Notes: generated by a model from the sequence alone, not told the origin. 64,000 bases of DNA from Irpex lacteus (GCA_001986395.2 MQVO02000012.1:496001-560000), one strand, 5' to 3'; shown: positions 46,654-62,000, numbered from the stretch's first letter. Made by a program: numbers and translations.

Positions 46654-47792
46654 ATGGCACTCGAGAGTATCACGAAGCATCCAGACCTTTGGTTTGAGGA
46701 CGGAAACGTAGTCCTCATCGCTGAGAACACAGGCTTTCGAGTGTATCGAGGGCTCCTCGCAAAACATTCCGATATCTTTCGTGACATGTTCTCCATACCC
46801 CAGCCACACAGTGGAGCAGAAGAAGTGCTCGAAGGCTGCCCCCTCGTTCGTTTAGCAGATGATCGTGCGGAAGATGTCGCTACCATTCTGGGTATACTAT
46901 TCGAAAGCGGGCAAACGTTATATTCAATTATCCTCTTTTAAGCATGGTAATCTTACAAGCCTCTCTTGATCTTTAGTTTCTACAAAGAAAGCCAACGGAT
47001 TCCCTTCAGAACAGTCGCTGCTGCTCTCCATTTGGGAACAAAGTACTCGATTGATGCTATCCGTGAAGAAGCTTTGCGCCGAATATCCATCTGCTTCCCG
47101 AGCGAGCTCAAGGATCTTCAGAAGCATGAAAATGATGCTTACTTCAAGTGCCTTTCAAACTCGTGTCCCATAATCTGGGATGAGACAGATCCAATTGCCG
47201 TCTTTCACTTTGCGCGCCGCCTCAACTTGAACGATCTCATCCCCTCGGCGATATACAGGTGTGCTCTTGATGTACCGATCCCACAACTCTTTGCTGCCCT
47301 CAAAAATTCAAGAGCGAGTTATTATACGCTGTCGTTAGAGGAGATAGAGGACTGCATGGTGGCGCGTGAATACCTATTCACAAGGAACATCGCACATCTA
47401 GAGATCTTTGCCGACAACTTAAGCCCGGACTGCACCCACAGAGGAACAATCGTACCGTCGCCTTGTCAGATGGCCTCGCTGGAGATGGCCTCAAAAGTTA
47501 TCCAAGGCGGGTTCGTATGTGATTGCGACACCTTCAACTCGATGACGAACTGGATCGCAGTTCACGAAGACACAGAAGTTGGCAACAGTTTGTGTGCGGA
47601 ATGTGCCTCACACTATATTGAGGAGTATATAGCACAGCAAGAAGAAGTCTGGGCTGAACTGCGTAGTAGATTTGGATCTAAAACGAACAGTTCTGCGGTA
47701 CGTTTCTGCTATTCGGAATATTTTACTCATTGCTCACTTCATCTCGTCCCAAACAGGAGGATGCATCAATGTCCGAGAACGACTCAGAGTAG
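46654..47792 (+). CDS. BTB/POZ domain protein, paralogue 4
   Basis: Three exons (46654-46916, 46977-47697, 47757-47792) give 339 aa. Starts MALESITKHPDLWFEDG, with NTGFRVYRGLLAKHSDIFRD and CPLVRLADD in the BTB fold. The second part has LHLGTKYSIDAIREEALRR, CPIIWDETDPIAVFH and a Cys pair (CAECASHYIEEY). Intron 1 uses a weak GTTATA donor, judged from the family position. The last exon gives the acidic end EDASMSENDSE; reading through the GTACGT donor would instead run to 47934. It sits just beyond the MDR array, divergent from copy G. Confidence 0.8.
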
Positions 47793-48919
47793 ATTCAGCC
47801 ATTACTATTGTCAAGTATCTTGCTCAGTTTGTAGAATGATAGGGGAGTCATGTTGGCTGACAGTAGCTCAGATTTACCTGATTGGTGCTATGGCTATCCT
47901 GCCGTTGCCTTTCTCCGTCTCTCTCAGTGTTTAGCATAGTGCCTTTGAAAAAGTTCATCTAGGATATCAAATTTCGTTGCTGTCTAGTGTTACTATTGTA
48001 TTTCATACTCCAGCTCGTGCATCGAGGGCATGCATCATGCGTACCTGTACTTCGTACTATTGTAGTATAGTTCAAGTTGTGGCTTTTCAAGTCAAGTGAC
48101 GAATGTTGGCTTGAATGTTTTAGCTATCATATCTTGACTTGGTCATCTACTTATTTACGCTGCTTCGCAGCTGTTGTGTCCGGGTTATGAGAGTTACGAC
48201 TCTCTGACGATAGCCACTCTACGTCTACTTTATGCTTAGTTATGGATATTTGCGATCTCAGGAGTGATCGAGGTCCCCGCCTGCAACTTAGGCGGTAAAC
48301 GCCACAAAGCCTGAGGTTACCAAATGGGGGTGTCAGCCCTCCGCGGATTCCTGAGGTAAACTCCAGATATCATCGCGTAAACTGATGGAAATACACTACA
48401 AGTACAGAAAAATGAACGACTGCGAAAACAGAGTATACATGACACATAACACTGACATGAGACAGAGAACAAAGACGAGAACAAAAACCTGTGGGACGAT
48501 ACTGCGTAGATGTAGAGAAATGGTACAGACGTGACGGAGAGGCGTCAGTGGGGGGTGCGGGATGCGAGATGAAATCGCAATCAGGAGGGCAGAGAGAGAT
48601 AAAAGAAGAAGATGGGTGGTGTGAGGAAGTCGTTGACATTGCTATAGCTTGTCCCAAACAGGAGGTAAGAGTGTGATGATGGTACAATGGATGCTCATGC
48701 GGATAGATAATCGATGAAGTCACAAACAGGGGGGCTCGGATGAAAACAGTACACGTGGAGGGATGAAGAGATGTGGGACTAGATGGGGACAGAAATGTCG
48801 GGTCGAATGAAGGAGAAACGTCGAGGGTTCCATGCAGGTCGTCCTGCCAAGGGTGTCTTCGTGATTAACAGACAGTCGGATGTGATTGTTATGCACAGTT
48901 GGAAAGGGAGCGAACAGGT
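47793..48919. other. Intergenic region between convergent BTB and WD40 genes
   Basis: No supported gene. The frames here are simple-sequence or purine-rich and show no domain. Confidence 0.45.
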
Positions 48920-51535
48920 CTACGCCCACACAAACTCGCTCCACCAAGTCTGCTCGGCCCCTCTGACCCTCCACTCAGAGATACCTCTCGTCGAGGCAGC
49001 GTAGATGTACTCCCCACTCGGATCGAAGCATACACCCGCAAGGTCTACCTCCGCCTCTGCATCGCCGGACTCCGCTAACCGTCGGTTCCTACGCAAAGCC
49101 TGCGATGACCCCCTACGAGTCATATACGGCCCAGAGGACTCTCGTCTTTCGAGGAGTGACACTCGTCGAGTAGCATCAAGGCGGGCCACCGATGCTGATG
49201 AGCTTGCTAGAGTAGGAGTTTGCGATGACGATGGTTGTGTCTGAGACGCATTCTGCACTCTCGCGCTCGACCCAGGTGCCGGAGACCCCGCCCTCGAAGG
49301 ATTATACGACGACACACAATCCGACTCCAACTCATCCACATCCATCTCCTCCTCCTGCCTCTCGCGTTCTCTCTCCCTGTCCCTCTCTTCCCTCTCCTGA
49401 CTCGGAGAGTCGTCATCGTCCACGCGCGACTGGTGAGTCGCCCTGAGTGCACGCTGACCCTGGAATAACCGCCAGATGTCGTCATCGACCTCTCTATCTC
49501 CGAGAGGCGGGATCACTACGATCCCTCCATCTGCGTCATCGTCGGCCTCGAGAGTTGAGTCGCGAGTCTGTATGCCGAGCCGACGTGCACCGCGGCGTCT
49601 TCTGGCGGAAGCAGAGGTGCCGATGGTGTCTGCTGAGGGTATGCGGAATGTGTCTTCGAGTGCGCCGCTGAAGAGCATAATCCGAGGTGGTGGTGGCAGG
49701 GGTGTCTCTGAAGGGTTGGAGGTGGCAGAGGGACGGGACAATGGGGGAGATGGTGATCGTGGGCGAACCGTTGCTGGTCGAGATATCGGGGGTGAATCGA
49801 GATAGGGTATGCGGACGATCTCTTCGGTTTCGAATGTTCGCGCGTCCAAGACGTGTAAAAGTGATGTATGCTAAGGAAGATATCATGGCAATTCAGTATA
49901 CGGAGGCAGGAGATAGCTATACACACTGCGAATACTCACCTCGGTAAATGTCAGTACTTCCCTCCCTACGCCTCTCGGACTGAACTTGACACTTCTCACA
50001 CCCCACCCAGGAGCTTTCGCCTGCCCACGCCCCCAATCCCACGGAGCATCATACACCCACCCACTCGCCATCCCGGTTGCCCACCTGCCAGATGATGCCC
50101 CTGATCGAGCCTTATCCGTCTCGATGACCTTCAGCGGTTTCGTACTCCGCACGTCCCACACTACAACAACACCCTCCTGTGAGGCCACAGCGAACTTAGA
50201 TCCGTTGGCGGAGAATGATGAAGAGAAAGATGCTGGTACAGGCTGGACGCTTTGGTATGGTGATACGAAGCCGTAGGAGTAAGAGGACATAGCCGAGATA
50301 TATGGTGAGAGGGAGAGTTTGGTCATCTGGGTAAATCGGACTTGTGCGCCACCTGTTATTCGATGGAGGTAGACATCGGGTGAGTCACCGACGGAGAGTA
50401 GTGTTCGGCCATCGGGAGATATCGAGGCTACGAAATATCCGGTAAATATAGTAATATTTCGGTTAAATCAGATATTCTCTCACAGTGATTAACCGGAACG
50501 TCGAGCACCAGCTGCCCAGCGGGAGACAATCTCTTGGCCCCTCCCTCGCCTGCATACTTTGCACTCCTGATTGCAACGTCAAAGAACTTGACAGTCTTGT
50601 CGTTGTTACTGATAACCACTCTCGGCTCCACGCTGCTCTCGTTCGAGCCCGTAAGGCTCAAGGACGTCAGCAGTACGGAGTTATTGATCGATGCGCCGTC
50701 GAGAACAACTTCAGACTTCCATCGCTGGCGACCGAAATAATGTGATTGTGTCTCATCATGGCCACCGCCTAGCCTTGCGGTTTGGGGTGCGTGTAGTGAT
50801 AGATGGAGTTCGGCCTCTTGGCCACCTGCTGCCAGGAGCGTCTCGCCGGTGTCCGGATTAACTAAAGTCGAGAGTGAGTTGGGGACGAAAGGAAGATCTG
50901 CAATACGCCGTGGATTCTATGAATAAGAAAGTCCGTGCTGCCGCATTAACGAAGAATGCGGTTATAAGAGGTAAATGACGACTCACGGCTGTAGGATTCG
51001 TAATATCATGCTCGACTATCGACTTCTGTTGGGGATAGACGACGGTTCCATGTTCGTGAGGACAAAGGACAAGATCCCGTAGTTGTCTGTTGAACAGTCA
51101 AAGTCAGTATAAGGTTTAAGCGACAAGAGGATCTTCCGTAATATAAAGGCGTCCTGGGAGTTTCTGGGATCGCCGCGTGAAAGACAGCGACAGAGAACAT
51201 GCTCTGTACAGGTGATCATCTGAAAGATAGTTGACATGGAACGCAAAAGCAGAGCAGATAGTAGGAGAATGCGCAAGCGAACGCGAAGTGCGGTCGTGGG
51301 ACGCCGAGACTGTACGGGTGTCCAAGCCACCGCCCCAAGAATGATAGCGATCTGGACAAAGAGAAGGGGCACCTATACCAAGTACAAGGACTATTACAGC
51401 CCAGAGCCGTCTGACGACGTGCTACCACAGAGAGACCGCCGAATGTTGCACTCACATATGTCCGATCGTAACCTTAGCCGGTACGGAGGTGCGGGGCTCA
51501 GTTGTCGTGAGGAGGGAGGCCAGTTCGCGTGTCAT
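48920..51535 (-). CDS. WD40-repeat protein with DUF2415-like end
   Basis: The start MTRELASLLTTTEPRTS is at 51535. A long first intron leads to LRDLVLCPHEHGTVVYPQQKSIVEHD (about 51090-50990). Further exons cover 50917-50485 (LAAGGQEAEL; VVISNNDKTVKFFDV), 50430-49942 (SISPDGRTLLSVGDSPDVYLHR; FAVASQEGVVVVWDVRS; VRSVKFSPRG) and about 49891-48920. At least four blades are visible. The last exon has a long disordered, acidic and RERERERQ-type charged region, then LAGVCFDPSGEYIYAASTRGISEW, which looks like the short DUF2415 repeat found at the end of fungal WD40 proteins. Probably a scaffold; role unknown. Exon 1 and intron 1 are the least certain parts. Confidence 0.75.
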
Positions 51536-52960
51536 TGTGAGATATCAGAGGAGAATATTGATGAAAGATGATAGTCCGAGGTGGTTGAATGGCGTCGTTA
51601 CGGTTGCTTAAGCCTATAGTCAGTTAGCTTGCATTCCACGCGCAGTAAAGCTGAAGCTTTGGGGGACGTTCCAGCGTCGAGTGCGATGAGAGAAAAAGAG
51701 ATGGGGTGGCTATTATGCCTCTTATCGTGCACCCCGTCTGCCCGACTGAGCAAACCGTGAAGATGGTGGTTAAAGACGAAGCGGTGGGGACAGGAGGAGG
51801 TGGTGGTCGTGAAGTCAGGGCTCACAGGCGCTGAGGCCGCAAGGGGTCGGCTATCAGGGTTTTTAATTAATTATGACTTTTATGTAACTTTATGCTAAGT
51901 AAGTAGCCGAAATCCCTGGATAATCTTGATCTCTTCCTTTTGAACTCCAACTACCACCAACGACACTTCCAATCTTTCTCTTTTACAGTTCCTGCATCAG
52001 TACCCACTGCGATGCGTATCGATAACCTTACTAATCGCATATTCGCCTCTACGCAGTCACGCTCTCAACAAATAACTCTACTTTTTTTAGAAAGAACCGA
52101 CCGTGTGCAAAGACTCCGCGACGCACATGCTCGTAAACCGTGACGTGGCTGCAGCTCAAGGCTTGGGTATCGAAAGGTTAACACTGAATGAGAGGACTGG
52201 ATGGACTGTGGGACTCGGAGGCTGTTTTCTCAGGTGCGTTATAACATTCTTGCATTATACCCCTCCTCATCCACGCTCGTTCAGCAGATACTCTAGAGGT
52301 CTTGCATAAGTGACTGAGCATCTGGACAGGATGTGTGACTGCTCACTTCTACAACCCCAAATGATCTGAGCAAGTACCTCGCGTCGATAATCACGTGCGT
52401 TCTACGGACATACATCATCGACATGCGGTGGTATTAAGTTTGTCTAAATTGGGTACACTGCCGCCCTCAGTTATGCAGTAGAGCAACTACGGGTACCGCC
52501 TTGGTATCACCTTGCAATCACAATAGTTCTCTAGTGCGTTACAGTACCTTCATGGTTTGATCAAAGACAAACAGTAGATTTGTGAGCATCTCTCTCAATT
52601 CTTGCTCTAAAATCCAGCAGATCACCGCTTGACTTCATAGCTCACAGCTTCAGACTGTTACAATAGGGAGCGCAGTACGGTCGTTATCGATTGTATCATG
52701 GAAGGAATGCGTGAGATAGCTTTTGTACCTGCTCGCCTGGCCATGGATCGCTTTGCATCTCGGGAGAGATATTCCCACAAACCCCGTGCGAAGTGAGGCT
52801 GACAAAGCTCTACTGTACACCAGCTATTCTACTGTGAGTGTGGGCGTTGCATCATACTGGCGCAAGCCTTACAAACCCTGCATCTTGTCCACGCTTACAA
52901 AAGCCTGTAATCGCACTCACATGCGTCTTCGAGACTTTTGACCTCCTAGACCCAGCAGAA
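51536..52960. other. Intergenic region, WD40 promoter and MDR copy H promoter
   Basis: No supported gene. A pyrimidine-rich leader-like stretch lies just before 52961. An AT-rich patch (51860-51900) lies in the middle. Confidence 0.45.
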
Positions 52961-54251
52961 ATGTCCACGCAAAAGTCTCTTCTCCTTCTCGAGCAGAATG
53001 GTAGTTACGCCGTCCGCGACACAGAGATCCCCAAGCCCGGGCCTGGCGAACTGCTGATTGAGATTCACGCGACGGGGCTCAACCCAGTGGACTGGAAGAT
53101 CCACGACTACTGGTTCTCCATGCTCAAAAGCTACCCTGCTGTCCTTGGTACGGATGCTGCTGGCATCGTAAAAGAGGTCGGAGAGGGTGTTGGGGGGTTT
53201 GCTGTGGGGGACAAGGTGTAAGTTTGTCGTTCTTTATCGTGAGATATGACATGATGGGCGACTGCTGATGTCGACATAGCCTCTATCAAGGCTTCTTTAC
53301 AAACCGAGAGGGTACCTTCCAGCAGTACTCTGTCAATCCTGCTGAGATCACAGCGAAGGTACTTATTAAAATTAGTCGTAGTTGCATAAGTCTCACCAGA
53401 TATACTTCAGCTCCCTGCGAACATAACCTTCGATCAAGGTGCTACTATTCCCCTCGTATTGGCAACCGCCGTATTTGGCCTATACAGTCCAAAGCCCGTG
53501 CCCCCCGCGAGAGGCGGCATCGGTCTGACTCCTTTCTGGGAAGAAGGCGGTCGTGGAAAATACGCCGGCCAGCCTATCGTAGTCATTGGAGGCTCATCCG
53601 CTGTCGGTCAGCAAGGTAAGACGTGACATACCTCTCACGAGAACGCTGACCGACCATGAAAACGGTACGTTACCAGTATTGCAGGTTGCAAAGCACTCAG
53701 GCTTCTCACCCATCATCACAACCGCCTCCAAGCACAACGAGTCCCTCGTCAAATCCCTCGGTGCAACCCACGTCATCGACCGTAACACGCCTCTCCTCCA
53801 AGGTGTCCAATCCATCACTACCGAGCCCATCAGCATCGTCTACGATGCAATCTCAGAGGTGGCCACTCAGAACGCCGCGTACGACGTCCTCGCGCCAAAT
53901 GGGAAGCTGATCCTCGTGTTGCCTTCGGAGATCGACAAGGCGAAGCTTACGGAGGATAAGGAGCTGGTGAACGTTTATGGGACGGTGCATGATCCGGCGC
54001 AGAGGGCGTTGGGTGTGCGTTTGTATAAGAATTTGACGAAGTTCTTGGAGTCTGGGGAGATTAAGGTAAGTGATGTCGAGTGTATCCCGACGATAAGTAT
54101 GCGGTGCTGAAAATTGACTGGTTTTGTGCGCATGCAGCCGAACAATGTCGAGGTTTTGCCGAACGGTCTTGCGGGTATTCCTGACGGCTTGGAGAGGCTG
54201 AAGGCAGGAAAAGTCAGCGCTGTGAAACTGGTTGCACACCCTTTCGATTAG
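52961..54251 (+). CDS. MDR-superfamily oxidoreductase, isolated copy H
   Basis: Five exons (52961-53217, 53280-53358, 53411-53615, 53677-54065, 54138-54251) join in frame to 347 aa. Starts MSTQKSLLLLEQNGSY. It contains PGPGELLIEIHATGLNPVDWK, GTDAAGIVKEVGEG, FQQYSVNPAEITAK, GGSSAVGQQG (NAD(P) loop), SLGATHVIDRNTPLLQGVQ and LAPNGKLILVLPSE. The end is KLVAHPFD. No zinc ligands. The intron positions serve as the model for copies A-G. On the opposite strand and about 7 kb from the array, with a BTB and a WD40 gene between; its relation to copy G suggests that it is the founder or an early dispersed copy. Confidence 0.88.
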
Positions 54252-55197
54252 CCATTTAGCTCAATACGCCAGTATATCACAAGTTACAAGAATTCCATGT
54301 TCATTGTCGCATTACGGTTGGATCCCGGTCCAAAGTTCGGCGAATGATGCTGTGCTCAAGGGCATCTTCTCACTGCTTGGTATTATTGTGAGCGCTTGCA
54401 TGCCTTCTGTTAATCAAGCTCCTGTCACTAACTTCGTGACAGGCGTCTGTAAAGATTATATTGTGAACGAACTCACTGAACCTGCTATTCTACAAATTTG
54501 GGGGTCGAAGTGAGATACTCAGTCCAATCAATCGGCTGGTATTGAATGTCAGGCTTATGCTGCCAATTCATGGTATAGGGTGTTGAGCAGGCGTGCTCAG
54601 TCTTCTATGTGGATTAACTTTCTCGTATGTATCTCAATGCTTAAGTTCACTCGCCGGATCTCACAGGGAAAATATGAGGTAGCTATCTGTTCATATCACT
54701 AGCAACATATGTACATGTCTCCATTGCCAATATGTACCTATAGAAAGTTTCTGCGAAGGTTTCATTCGGAGTTCGCTACGGTCTACTACGGTCCCCATCG
54801 GTGTCATACCGCTGCTCAGATTACGCAGTAAGAACGTGTTCGTGAGGTACCAGCGCGTGAACCTGTTGTTAACGCATCCCACTGCGAGGCACGAGGGTCG
54901 GACCACGTCTTCAATCACGCGATGAAGTCAGTGAATTTCGAGTACGTTTCTCGGTGTCCAGGACCTTCACTCCACACGGTGTCTAACCTCATTGCGAGAT
55001 ATTACTTACTTCATCTTAGACCTCACAAAAATCGAGGTTTTATGCGCAAGAACTGGGTCAACGGTTCACATCTACGCAGGTGTGTAGTCTTCCGCCGCAC
55101 CTGCTTAGCGAAACCAGGTTTACTGTAGGGAACATACTTATGTGAAACATACCATAACCGCGAAGTTTATTTCCGTTCCTACTAGGCCATACATAGA
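54252..55197. other. Intergenic region between convergent MDR H and AKR genes
   Basis: No supported gene, repeat or RNA recognised. Confidence 0.45.
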
Positions 55198-56915
<1,718 letters not shown>

Positions 56916-57588
56916 CCTGCTCGTTCAATCAGTCGACGACTTCGTAGAGGTAGATCAGTGAGCGTAGAGGCTGAGAGAGTCCGAGAAAACATAGATGATG
57001 GAGATCGCGCAGGTTTATATCGCGCAATGGTGTTCGTCACATGGTCCCACGCGTCTCTTCATCAGAGGACTGGAGTTCCTATGAGTAATTCTTGTTTATA
57101 CCACTGTAATCTGTTCCCGCAATCAGACTTGTATGATTCATCTGTCAACTGATAAGCTATAAATCCTATGCCGCGAACACAAGTAAAAGATCCAGCACAA
57201 GATACAAGCGAGGGAAAAAGAAGCGCCTTACCGTTGCCTCAATGGGCAAGTCCATCGATCCTACGGCTACTTCTCGACTTCTCCCGTTGTATCGTGGTCG
57301 TCTTACACGGACCGCCATTTGGCTGCCCAAGCGTGGCTGCAAAGGTAATGGCGTGATTACGAAGAGGACCGCCTGAGGGTCTGCAGCTGGATTCGACGTT
57401 TTCGAGCACCGTTCATACAGCATCAGAAGGTAGAGACCAGTCCATAGTCATGCCCTTGCCGTTGTAATCAGCCCGCTACTGAGTATACTGCTCATGATGC
57501 TTCTCCAGATGAAGGCTGCTGTTCGCTGCATGGTGGTGTAGTGCAAACATGGACCTACGCAAGCTGTAGATCGGAGTAAGCGCCGCGA
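56916..57588. other. Intergenic region, AKR promoter side
   Basis: No supported gene. Two opposed frames at 57166-57423 have no domain. Confidence 0.45.
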
Positions 57589-58616
57589 TCACCCACGAAC
57601 GTATCTAGATAGTGCTGACCTGATCTGCTCGTGATAATATTCGCGGAGCTGCCGTTGGTTCTCCAGACGCAGTCTTTTGTGCACGATTACTAGAGAGATT
57701 ACGGTGGCAGCCATCGCTAAGTATCCGGGGATCGATTGGCTCGTTAGTGAGTCTACCCAAGCTCGAAGAGTACAATACGCACAGACTGCGACGACGACGA
57801 TAGATACGACGTATTGCCAAAGTTGAACGTGACGGGGCGTTCCTATGGCTTCTTGACATGTTCCGTCTTCGCAGTTTTGCTATCACAATGCGACGGTTAT
57901 GATTAGTGGAACAGTAGGTCGTGCGGTTAAGGGAAGACATACCGAGCGACATTCGATATCGAGAGAACACTCCTGGCCAACGGGCTTGCTACGAAAGCAC
58001 TGAAGGGTTGTAGGATCGCAGTACAGCTGAGGCGCGTAGCAGTTGTGACGGATTATGTCGTTGCTGAATTGCTGTCCGTCTGGTCCGACGTCGATATATT
58101 TCGTGTGGTCCAAGACGCAAGCTTGACCGATTGTCGCGTTTGCGTACCTATGTGCTGTAAGCCAGTGGGACATAGTGAGGAATGGGCGATTACTCACATG
58201 CACGTGGAAAACAGACAAATAGCTGTGACAGAGAAATCGTCGATATTCCCATCCCTAGGTACCATTGGAGCGCATTGCTCGTCTCTGTTCATCTCGCATG
58301 TCTGACCAGACCCAACAAGGTCCTTGCAAGCACTCCCATCATCCGGACAAAACGTCGCACGATCGCATAGCGGTGGTAAAGCATCGCCTACGCCATAGCC
58401 AAATGGAAATTCGTCCCTGCGACATCCTTTAGGCTGGCAGGTAGAGTTTGAGGAAGCACAGAAGGTCTTGTCGTCGCAATCTGTCATGAACTTGTGCGTG
58501 GCCGGGTCGAGTCGATTGCTGTCCAGAGAGCATTTACCACCAGGAGCCACATTTCCGCACGCGACGAGTTGCGAAAGCGATGCAAGCCAGATGACGAGAC
58601 AACTTGCACGCGTCAT
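57589..58616 (-). CDS. Secreted/membrane cysteine-rich protein
   Basis: Three exons (58616-58198, 58147-57943, 57879-57589) give 304 aa. A signal peptide is clear (MTRASCLVIWLASLSQLVACG). The ectodomain of about 190 residues holds roughly 20 Cys in patterns such as GGKCSLD, CDDKTFCASSNSTCQPKGC, GQACVLDH, CDPTTLQCF and GQECSLDIEC, like the small Cys-rich repeats of fungal wall-associated proteins. After QNCEDGTCQEA come one or two membrane segments (YVVSIVVVAVCAYC; LAMAATVISLVIV) and a short basic, Gln-rich cytosolic end. The function is not recognised. It starts 439 bp from the divergent ADP1-type gene, whose own ectodomain is also Cys-rich. Confidence 0.75.
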
Positions 58617-59055
58617 GTTAATAGAGCTTGAAGGTGTTAGCAGTCGTTGCCTCGATTATTGGTGCAAAGTACATGCTCGTATGTATAACGGACTCAACGA
58701 AAGAGGCCGTTGCCAGCCTCATTCGTATTGAGACCACCGCACATACGAGCACGACTTCGATCACAGAACCTGCTACCATTTAGAAGTTAATTCAAAGACA
58801 CGAGATTGCCTGTCGCCGTACGCTACATCTCGCGGTCATCGTTCAGTAAAGGTGATGATCAAAGGACAAGCGTGAAAAGCAAAACAAAAGTGTGACAGCC
58901 TGAGTGCATTCACCAGGATCACATATGCTGTCACGCCGTAACACAAATGGGCGCTCCGAATATGCGCCGGTGCCTCAATCGGTCAATGCCGTCGGTGTGC
59001 TGAGTGCGGGCACTGCGCTGCGACGGGCTTGATTGCGTACGACCATCTCCTCTCC
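58617..59055. promoter_or_regulatory. Divergent promoter between the Cys-rich protein and the ABC transporter
   Basis: 439 bp between two outward-facing starts. No TATA box stands out. The two genes could be co-regulated. Confidence 0.35.
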
Positions 59056-62000
59056 ATGCTCGCCGTCGTGCTCATACCTCTGCTCGCGCTCTCGACATGT
59101 ACGCTCGCTGCCAGTAACAACAGAAATGCATCCTACATCAGCCTGAACCCGCAAAGTTACGACCTTTCGGTGAGTTCAACCATGCTTGCGGTGGCTCTTG
59201 GTATCTGACAGCCTATTTAGTCATTAGCCCCCGGACGGAGGCCTCGTACGTTTATATGCAAACAACATTGACTAACAGCTTATATCCTCTCGTGCAGCGG
59301 AATGTCCGCCGTGTTTCAATTGCCAGCTGGAACAGTACTCGTGTGGACACTTTGGCGAGTGTTCGCGGTATGACGGGCAATGTAAATGCCCACCGGGATG
59401 GGCGGGAATGGATTGCTTGACTCCCCGTGCGTGAAATCTCTAGTTGCTAGTGCTATTACTCACTGTCTCGCAGAATGCGACTCGCTTGCCGATGGAGAAA
59501 AGCGACGACAGCGTGAAGACGGCAAGAAGTGCGAGTGCAAGGATGGCTGGGGCGGAGTCAATTGCAACGTCTGCAAGACCGACGCGGCGTGCCGGAACTT
59601 CCCCTTGCGTGGCCTCCCCGACGATTTTCTTGACGATGACGGCGAAGGTGTTGGGAACATGACTTGTTACAAGGGCGGCGAGACGGTCTTCCAGAACCAT
59701 CAAATCTGCGACGTCACTAACCGCAAGATCCTCGACATGCTTCCCGATAGGCCACCGGAAGTTACTTTCAGCTGCGACAACGATGACAGGACATGCCAGT
59801 TCCAATTTTGGACTGCACAAGTCGAGTCCTTCTACTGCTCACTGGATACCTGCACGTCGAGCGTGGACATCGGGCATGACAAGAACGTCACGAAGTACGA
59901 TTGCGAACACATTCAGTGCAAGTGTGTCCCTGGCAGGTTTATATGCGGAGAGAATGGAAGCATAGGTAAGGATCATAACCTTTGACGGGGACATTGAACG
60001 TTGATAGCGTGGCAGACATCAGCGACTTCTTGAAGGACGATATCAAAGGACCCGCTTCTTTCAGCTGTACGACCGGCCAAGGATGCCGATTCGAAGAACC
60101 AGGAATGAACGACCTTATCCTGACTTTCTTCGGAGACTCCTACATCACACTGGAGTGCGATAGCGGAGAATGTTTACACTACTCGCAAGTCCCAGGCTAT
60201 GTGGTACGTATGCCAACCCCCGCAGCTGCGCGCCTTATGCTCATGATGATCAGAAACCACCAAAACCGGATACTACGCGTTTTGTCGCTCTGAGCGTTGC
60301 TGGTGCTGGTCTTATATTCCTTAGTGTCTCTGCAGGTATGTCAAAATCAGGATGCACTGGGTCAGTGTGCTGAGTATTATTAGGTCTCTGGTATGCTAGC
60401 CGTACACGTTCTGGAGACTTCGGCGGCATCCGTCTCCCAGAGGCAGAGAGCGCCAAGCTAATGACCGATCACGTCCCCGCCTCTCTCCACTTCTCCGACA
60501 TCTCATACTCATTGGGCAATCACATCATCCTCGACAAAGTCTCAGGTTCAGTCAAGCCAGGCCAACTCCTAGCCATCATGGGAGCCTCCGGCGCCGGAAA
60601 GTCCACCTTCCTCGATATCCTGGCACGCAAGAACAAGCGTGGCCAGGTCGGCGGACGTACGCTCGTCAATGGCCGTGAAGTCCCGGATTCAGATTTCAAG
60701 AAGGTTATGGGCTTTGTCGATCAGGAGGATACGCTCATGAGTACTTTGACGGTATATGAGACAGTCTTGTACTCTGCGCTGTTGAGGTTGCCGAGGGAGA
60801 TGAGCTTGGAGGCGAAGAAGTTTAGGACGTTGGAGACTTTGCATGAACTTGGGATATTGGGGATCAAGGATTCGAGGATCGGAGAGTCAGGTAAGGTGTG
60901 TTTGATAGGCTGAGTATTAACAGTACTGACGTGGATGTAGGCCGTAGGTCTATATCTGGTGGTGAGAAGCGCCGCGTATCGATCGCGTGCGAGCTGGTGA
61001 CGAGCCCATCCATCTTGTTCCTCGACGAGCCTACAAGTGGTAGGTTCACATCCCGGCTTCCTCAAAATTTACGTAGCTGATATGATGTGACACATAGGAC
61101 TCGACGCATACAATGCACTTAGCGTCGTCGACAGTTTGGTATCGCTAGCGCGCGATTACAACCGCACAGTGATCTTCACGATCCATCAGCCGAGGAGCAA
61201 CATCGTTGCCCTGTTCGATAAGCTGGTTTTACTCGCAAAGGGAAAGCTCATCTACTCGGGCGAGACTTCACGGTGCTACGAATATCTACAGAGCATCGGG
61301 AATCCCTGTCCTCCTGGGTTCAACATCGCCGATTTTCTCAGTAAGTTTTGTATTGTCACTTAGACTTCGTGCATTATCACTGACATGTCGCGCAGTTGAC
61401 ACCACCATGCTTGCGGGTATGGAGCCACGCTCATTGGATAGTCCACCTAACGAAGACGTGCCACTGGATGGAGAACAGCAACGACAGGACGAAGAACAAG
61501 CATACCGGCCCTCGACAGCTTCACGCTTCTCATTGAGTTTAGGCGGCCGTCAGTCATCCTCCAGCGAAGAGACGGAACTCCAAACAACAACGACCGTCAT
61601 CGGAACCTCGACTAACTACATCAAACGCAAGACCTCCCGCCTGCTTGAAGCTATCGCTCCCTCTTCACAGCACTCAGACGCTCCTCTACCGCCCAAACTG
61701 GCTGCGCTGGTTGACGACTTCGCAAATAGTGAGATCGCTGCCGAACTCAAGGCAGAGATTGCAGAGGCTGAGCGGGAGAGTAGTCAGCAGCAGCAGTTGC
61801 CCGATGTTGCGTTGGAGAACTCGTTGACGAGGGGTCGGCAGAGGGCGAGTTGGGGGACACAGTTCACGATTTTGAGTGGGAGGGCGTTCAAGAATTTGTA
61901 TCGCAATCCTGCGTTGTTGGCGGCGCATTATATTTCTGCAATTGGCGTTGCTCGTAAGTACTACCTCTCATACGTTTGGTGGTGAATGTAGCTAATGGTG

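Noticed and set aside
47698..47934. Read-through C-terminus of BTB paralogue 4
   Set aside because: A GTACGT donor and an AAACAG acceptor give a short acidic last exon that resembles the ends of the other copies; the read-through tail has no counterpart.
33006..54251. Secondary-metabolite biosynthetic cluster
   Set aside because: Reductases, an AKR and a transporter are present, but no synthase, P450 or methyltransferase was found; the transporter is of the ADP1 type and not a typical cluster exporter.
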